This document shows positions 60,762 through 64,000 of a stretch of DNA of 64,000 nucleotides, piece by piece. The notes below the pieces were generated by a model, which saw only the letters and a program-made list of their open reading frames with translations, did no database searches and was not told the DNA's origin. The first letter of the stretch is position 1; the number at the start of each line of letters is the position of its first letter. Origin of the DNA: Azophilus sp965116165 (GTDB lineage: Bacteria; Pseudomonadota; Gammaproteobacteria; Pseudomonadales; Azotimanducaceae); contig OZ220484.1 of assembly GCA_965116165.1 (NCBI GenBank), positions 3,224,001 to 3,288,000 of the forward strand, written 5' to 3'. The translations under genes and the position numbers were made by a program.

Positions 60762-62153
60762 TCAGCCCAAGGCCCTCGACAACAGCTTCGACAACCTCGG
60801 TTTGTAGTCGCTGTGGCGAGTCACGATATCCGCACAATCAACGTTTTTGATGTTCAGCGCCCCACATTCGATTGGACCGGAGCCGATGGCTTCGCCGAAC
60901 CAAGGGTTGGCGACACGATACGGCTTGCGCAGTATCTGGTCGTTGCGCGAATAAAAGTTCCATATCGTACCGGATACCGCGGACGCCGCCTTTTCCCATT
61001 CCTCGGCGTTGCGGCGATCAACCGCCCCGCCGAACAGGAACACATCCTTGATGGACCCTGTCTTGGGTTTTTCTGCAAGATTCAGGAGAGTGATAAAAAT
61101 TGTCCGGGCACCCAGGGAATGCCCCATCAAGGTCACAGCTTCTGCGTCGTAGCGAGCTAGCATATCGGCATTCATTGCACCGACCTCACTGGCCTTGCGC
61201 AGGGCGATGTGCCAAGGGTTTTCGAATGGTATTTTCAGTACTTTGGTTATAGCGACAGCATCGCGAGGATTCTTTGGTGCCAAAATCTCAAACAACCTCG
61301 ACATGTTTTTCTCGCCCGAGAGAAATTTTTCCACTTTGGAACGGCGTCCGCTTTCCCAAGTCACGCCGTAAGCGCTCGAATTCGGGAAGTATCCCGATGT
61401 TCCTCGCCGCCAATCATCGAATTTGTCGTCGTCCTGTTGACGAAAGCCATTTACAAACAACAAGCTGTCCTGCTTACCTTCACGCAGCCTATTGATTGCG
61501 TAATCCTTGACGGTGCCGAAATATGCCTGGGCCACCGATCCGCCAATATCGCTCCCGAGAGCCGCCCCGGTCACCCCTATGACTCCCAAACCGCGCAACA
61601 CAGCGCCGCCGCCCGCAGCGACGGCCCCTCCACCGATATAGGCGAGCGATGCGCTTTTCAGCGCCGCTCCGCTCAGCGTACGTATTGCTGTGCCGGTTGA
61701 CGCGGTCCCCAACAGACCCATTGCTCCCAGCCTGGCGGCCAAAGCGGGCGCCAAGGGGAATGCCAGGGCAACTGGCACGGAAGCCAAGGCTAGAAATACA
61801 AGGATACGCTTGGACAGCTTCCGCATGTCTCTGGTTTCCCGTGTGAAGAACTCGTTCCATTCAACAAGGTCTCGTAGTCGGACAGCCAATTTCTCGAATG
61901 ATCGAATTTCACCTCCGTGCTCCGCACACCACATTTTTGCCGTAAGGCGGTTTTCATCTTTCTTCTTCCTCTTTGGAAAAACTGCCATGTGGAGGCACCC
62001 CGGGACACAGCAACGCACCGTGGACGCCGAGCAATGTGTGCATTGGTGCTTCTTCCTACCGGGCTTTCTGAAAATCCCGTTTCTGTCATCAATGGCTTGA
62101 TGGACTGTCTTGAGCAAGCATTTGGAGCAATAAGCGGTAATCTCGTTGTTCAT
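60762..62153 (-). CDS. DUF726-type alpha/beta hydrolase with N-terminal zinc ribbon and membrane region
   Basis: Protein of 463 residues. The N-terminus has several Cys pairs (YCSKCLL, HQCTHCSAS, RCCVPGCLH, MWCAEHGG) that look like zinc knuckles. Residues ~115-215 are hydrophobic and Gly-rich (ILVFLALASVPVALAFPLAP; AYIGGGAVAAGGGAVLRGLG), probably membrane-embedded. The C-terminal half is an alpha/beta hydrolase with FVNGFRQQDDD, the elbow LMGHSLGARTIFITLLNLAE containing the nucleophilic Ser, DVFLFGGAVDRRN and a final HSDY. This matches the DUF726/TMCO4 family. It lies 103 bases downstream of the ankyrin ATPase gene on the same strand, so the two may be one module. Confidence 0.75.
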   Translation of the reverse strand: MNNEITAYCSKCLLKTVHQAIDDRNGIFRKPGRKKHQCTHCSASTVRCCVPGCLHMAVFPKRKKKDENRLTAKMWCAEHGGEIRSFEKLAVRLRDLVEWNEFFTRETRDMRKLSKRILVFLALASVPVALAFPLAPALAARLGAMGLLGTASTGTAIRTLSGAALKSASLAYIGGGAVAAGGGAVLRGLGVIGVTGAALGSDIGGSVAQAYFGTVKDYAINRLREGKQDSLLFVNGFRQQDDDKFDDWRRGTSGYFPNSSAYGVTWESGRRSKVEKFLSGEKNMSRLFEILAPKNPRDAVAITKVLKIPFENPWHIALRKASEVGAMNADMLARYDAEAVTLMGHSLGARTIFITLLNLAEKPKTGSIKDVFLFGGAVDRRNAEEWEKAASAVSGTIWNFYSRNDQILRKPYRVANPWFGEAIGSGPIECGALNIKNVDCADIVTRHSDYKPRLSKLLSRALG

Positions 62154-62256
62154 GTTGTTTGCTATCCGATTATCAACACAATTGGGGCCGTACTATCGGT
62201 CAATGCCGTTGTGGTGCGCTTGTGGAGAAAAAATAAAGTGTGGATAGGCGGGTAAC

Positions 62257-63825
62257 TCACGGTGCCTGCCGATGGGTCCGCTTGGACACACCGGCGGAAA
62301 ACGATCCGCCGGACACGCCCGATTCGTCGCCATCGCTGTTGTTCTCCAGACGCTTGTCGGGCCACGCGAACGCTGGCCAGGCACCGCGCGGCGTGGCTCC
62401 GCCGATGTCCGGCGCACCCGCGTCCGCGCCCGCCTCAACTAGCGCTTGGGCCAGATCGACCCATTGGCACTCTGCGGCAATGTGCAGGGGCGTCCGTCCT
62501 AGGGCATCCCTCGCCTCAAGATCGGATCCGGCGGCCATCAGGCGTCTCAGGTCATCAACTTGTCCGAGGGTTGCCGCAGTGTGCAGGCCGGGGTCTTGCA
62601 TCGCCCTGACGGCGGCGTACCGAACTAGTGATGGAATCGGGCAGTCGCAATGCCATCCCCGGCTTTGCAATTGCAGAAATCCCAGTTCGATCAGGGCGTC
62701 GCGCAACGTTTTTGACGCCCGTTCGTCCGCCGGGCCCGCCTCGCCGATGATCCGGATGGCGTCGCCTGGTCTGACAGGGCTGGCCGCGTCGATGGCGGCC
62801 ATGGCGCGTCCCACCCATTGGTCATGGTCCAGCACGACCCCCTGGTAGCGCCCCCCGTAGTAGGAATCTCGCGTCTTGGCCGCCACCCGCCGCACGGCGT
62901 CGATATCCACTCCTTCGAGCGAAGCCGGATTTCTGGACACGGCGAGCGCCTCGGCCAGAGCGCCAAGAAATCCGTTGGTGTGCATCGGCCAGCCCTGGGT
63001 ATCGAGGATCAGTGCGTCGGACCATGGTTCCCCGAGGGCATCGGGCGCGTCCACCCCGAAATGTCGCAGCCAACTGTCAGACAGGTCTCGGCACTCGGCG
63101 GGGGAAAGACGCTCCAGGACATGAATGCACTTTGCCTCGTTCGAGTAGCGGGAGATGTTGATGCCCTCCCGCTGCAAATGGCTTTGTAGATAACCGAGAC
63201 CCGCGAACACGGGCAGGATGGGGATATCGCCGACACGGCCCAGATGCAGGGACCGCAGAGCGTTGGCCGGCGGGGTGGACGGTTCCACCATTTGCGCCTC
63301 GTCGACCATCACGATGATCGGGGCTGGAAACGCAGCCGCCCGGTCCTGCCGCAGAAGCCTCCGCGACCCCGCGACGGTCGCCTGCTCCGCATCCTCGCCG
63401 ATAGCCTGATCACCTCCCGACAGATAGGTGGCGAGGGCACGAATGATGGCACCGCCCCATTTCTCCAAGGCGGATTCTGGCAGCGTCTGGCGAATGACCC
63501 TGCCTAGGCTCTCGACGTTGCCCAGCGCATCGACATTGAGGTTGACGCAGATCGGATTGTGCGGTCCGGGCGTGCCGCTCCCCCATTTTTCCTGAAGATG
63601 CCTGAGCAGCGCGGTTTTACCCGCCCCCGGTGCCCCCTGCACCAGGCGGGTCAGACCGGGGTCGTTCGCGTCGATGTCGCCGGACAGCCACATCTGGTGG
63701 GCGAGCGTGGCGGCATTGCCGATGTCTTGGATAACCGCGTTCCGTCCGACAAAAACCGGAGGTTGGGCGCGTGCTCCCTTGTTGGCATATTGGGTCAGGG
63801 ATACGCGCCGCTCCTCATCGTTCAT
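62257..63825 (-). CDS. P-loop ATPase with C-terminal ankyrin repeats
   Basis: Protein of 522 residues from ATG 63825, with GGGAGG about ten bases upstream; the longer frame to 63948 lies in a repeat. FVGRNAVIQDIGNAATLAHQ leads to Walker A QGAPGAGKTALLRHL and Walker B APIIVMVDEAQMVEP, an ORC/AAA-like ATPase. A winged-helix-like part follows (DALIELGFLQLQSRGWHCDC). The C-terminus has two or three ankyrin repeats: DPGLHTAATLGQVDDLRRLM, LGRTPLHIAAECQWVDLAQA. Such sensor-ATPases with repeat domains occur in STAND-like defence systems. It leads the two-gene unit with the DUF726 protein. Confidence 0.8.
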   Translation of the reverse strand: MNDEERRVSLTQYANKGARAQPPVFVGRNAVIQDIGNAATLAHQMWLSGDIDANDPGLTRLVQGAPGAGKTALLRHLQEKWGSGTPGPHNPICVNLNVDALGNVESLGRVIRQTLPESALEKWGGAIIRALATYLSGGDQAIGEDAEQATVAGSRRLLRQDRAAAFPAPIIVMVDEAQMVEPSTPPANALRSLHLGRVGDIPILPVFAGLGYLQSHLQREGINISRYSNEAKCIHVLERLSPAECRDLSDSWLRHFGVDAPDALGEPWSDALILDTQGWPMHTNGFLGALAEALAVSRNPASLEGVDIDAVRRVAAKTRDSYYGGRYQGVVLDHDQWVGRAMAAIDAASPVRPGDAIRIIGEAGPADERASKTLRDALIELGFLQLQSRGWHCDCPIPSLVRYAAVRAMQDPGLHTAATLGQVDDLRRLMAAGSDLEARDALGRTPLHIAAECQWVDLAQALVEAGADAGAPDIGGATPRGAWPAFAWPDKRLENNSDGDESGVSGGSFSAGVSKRTHRQAP

Positions 63826-63914
63826 CGTCGAGCTCCCTCCCGCGGGCCTTGGGTTCTTGCGAGCACCGTGGCGTGCTAGGGAAGCGGCCAGTGCGGATTC
63901 ATTCTTGATCGGTA

Positions 63915-63990
63915 GTGTCGCCGCTTGACATTTGCATGAACCGAACATTGTGCGAGCCCCGGCTCGGCGGCATTCGAAAAGTCAAATTGA
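63915..63990 (-). repeat. Intergenic repeat family R, copy 4
   Basis: About 76 bases aligning over nearly the whole length with 11485-11563 in the same orientation (GACATTTGCATGAACCGAAC against GACATTGGCACGAACCGGAC). It lies upstream of the ankyrin ATPase gene at the window edge. Confidence 0.75.
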
Positions 63991-64000
63991 TGCAACACCT

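Overview
The window looks like chromosome from a moderately GC-rich, aerobic gammaproteobacterium with many small repeats. The taxonomic call is an inference. It rests on the pilD-pilC-pilB / pilA arrangement with a tRNA-Thr gene just beyond the pilins (as near pilA in Pseudomonas), argJ beside pilD, a long GAPDH with an N-terminal extension, DUF1820 and DUF4389 proteins, a Bfd-Bfr pair and a tRNA gene that encodes its own CCA. A host-associated or marine lifestyle is possible but not shown.

About 1-25 kb is an accessory metabolic region. It holds a methyltransferase, an MDR oxidoreductase, an aldehyde dehydrogenase divergent from a leuC/leuD-type isomerase pair, an MFS transporter, VOC proteins, a class III CoA-transferase, an HMG-CoA-lyase-family enzyme, a nitrilase-fold protein, a GntR/UTRA regulator, a two-module alpha/beta hydrolase, a PCMH-type flavoprotein, a cysteine hydrolase, two polysaccharide-deacetylase-fold (allantoinase-like) proteins and DUF1838, cupin and lipocalin-like proteins. 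Palindromes related to TATTGATATATCAATA recur at several of the divergent promoters, which suggests one local catabolic regulon, possibly run by the GntR protein encoded here.

About 25-36 kb is mostly housekeeping: lipA, a heterodimeric ABC exporter, asnS, a DUF4389 membrane protein, a FemAB/GNAT-like protein, gap, and bfd/bfr around a possible Fur box. About 36-39 kb is a BsuBI/PstI-type restriction-modification system whose methyltransferase gene is frameshifted inside a C run in its catalytic motif. About 39.6-44.8 kb is a cytochrome c oxidase operon with a subunit II fused to two cytochrome c domains. About 44.9-51.6 kb holds argJ, the type IV pilus genes pilD, pilC and pilB, two pilins and tRNA-Thr(CGU).

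About 51.7-64 kb is accessory again: a cereblon-like CULT-domain protein, a ferredoxin reductase, a decayed transposase, a very large fibronectin-III-type secreted protein with a 21-C homopolymer at its 5' end (candidate phase variation), an MFS transporter, a DUF1820 protein, and a two-gene unit of an ankyrin ATPase and a zinc-ribbon DUF726 membrane hydrolase that could be a defence or effector module.

Several families of small dispersed repeats run through the window. One is a 99-bp IS5-like MITE with three full copies and several fragments. One is a 102-bp MITE with 25-bp inverted ends and 6-bp target duplications, one copy of which lies inside a copy of the first. One is a ~75-80 bp intergenic repeat (four long copies and a fragment). 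There is also a ~178-bp inverted-repeat element and a short repeat lying on stop codons. Three reading frames end inside MITE termini.
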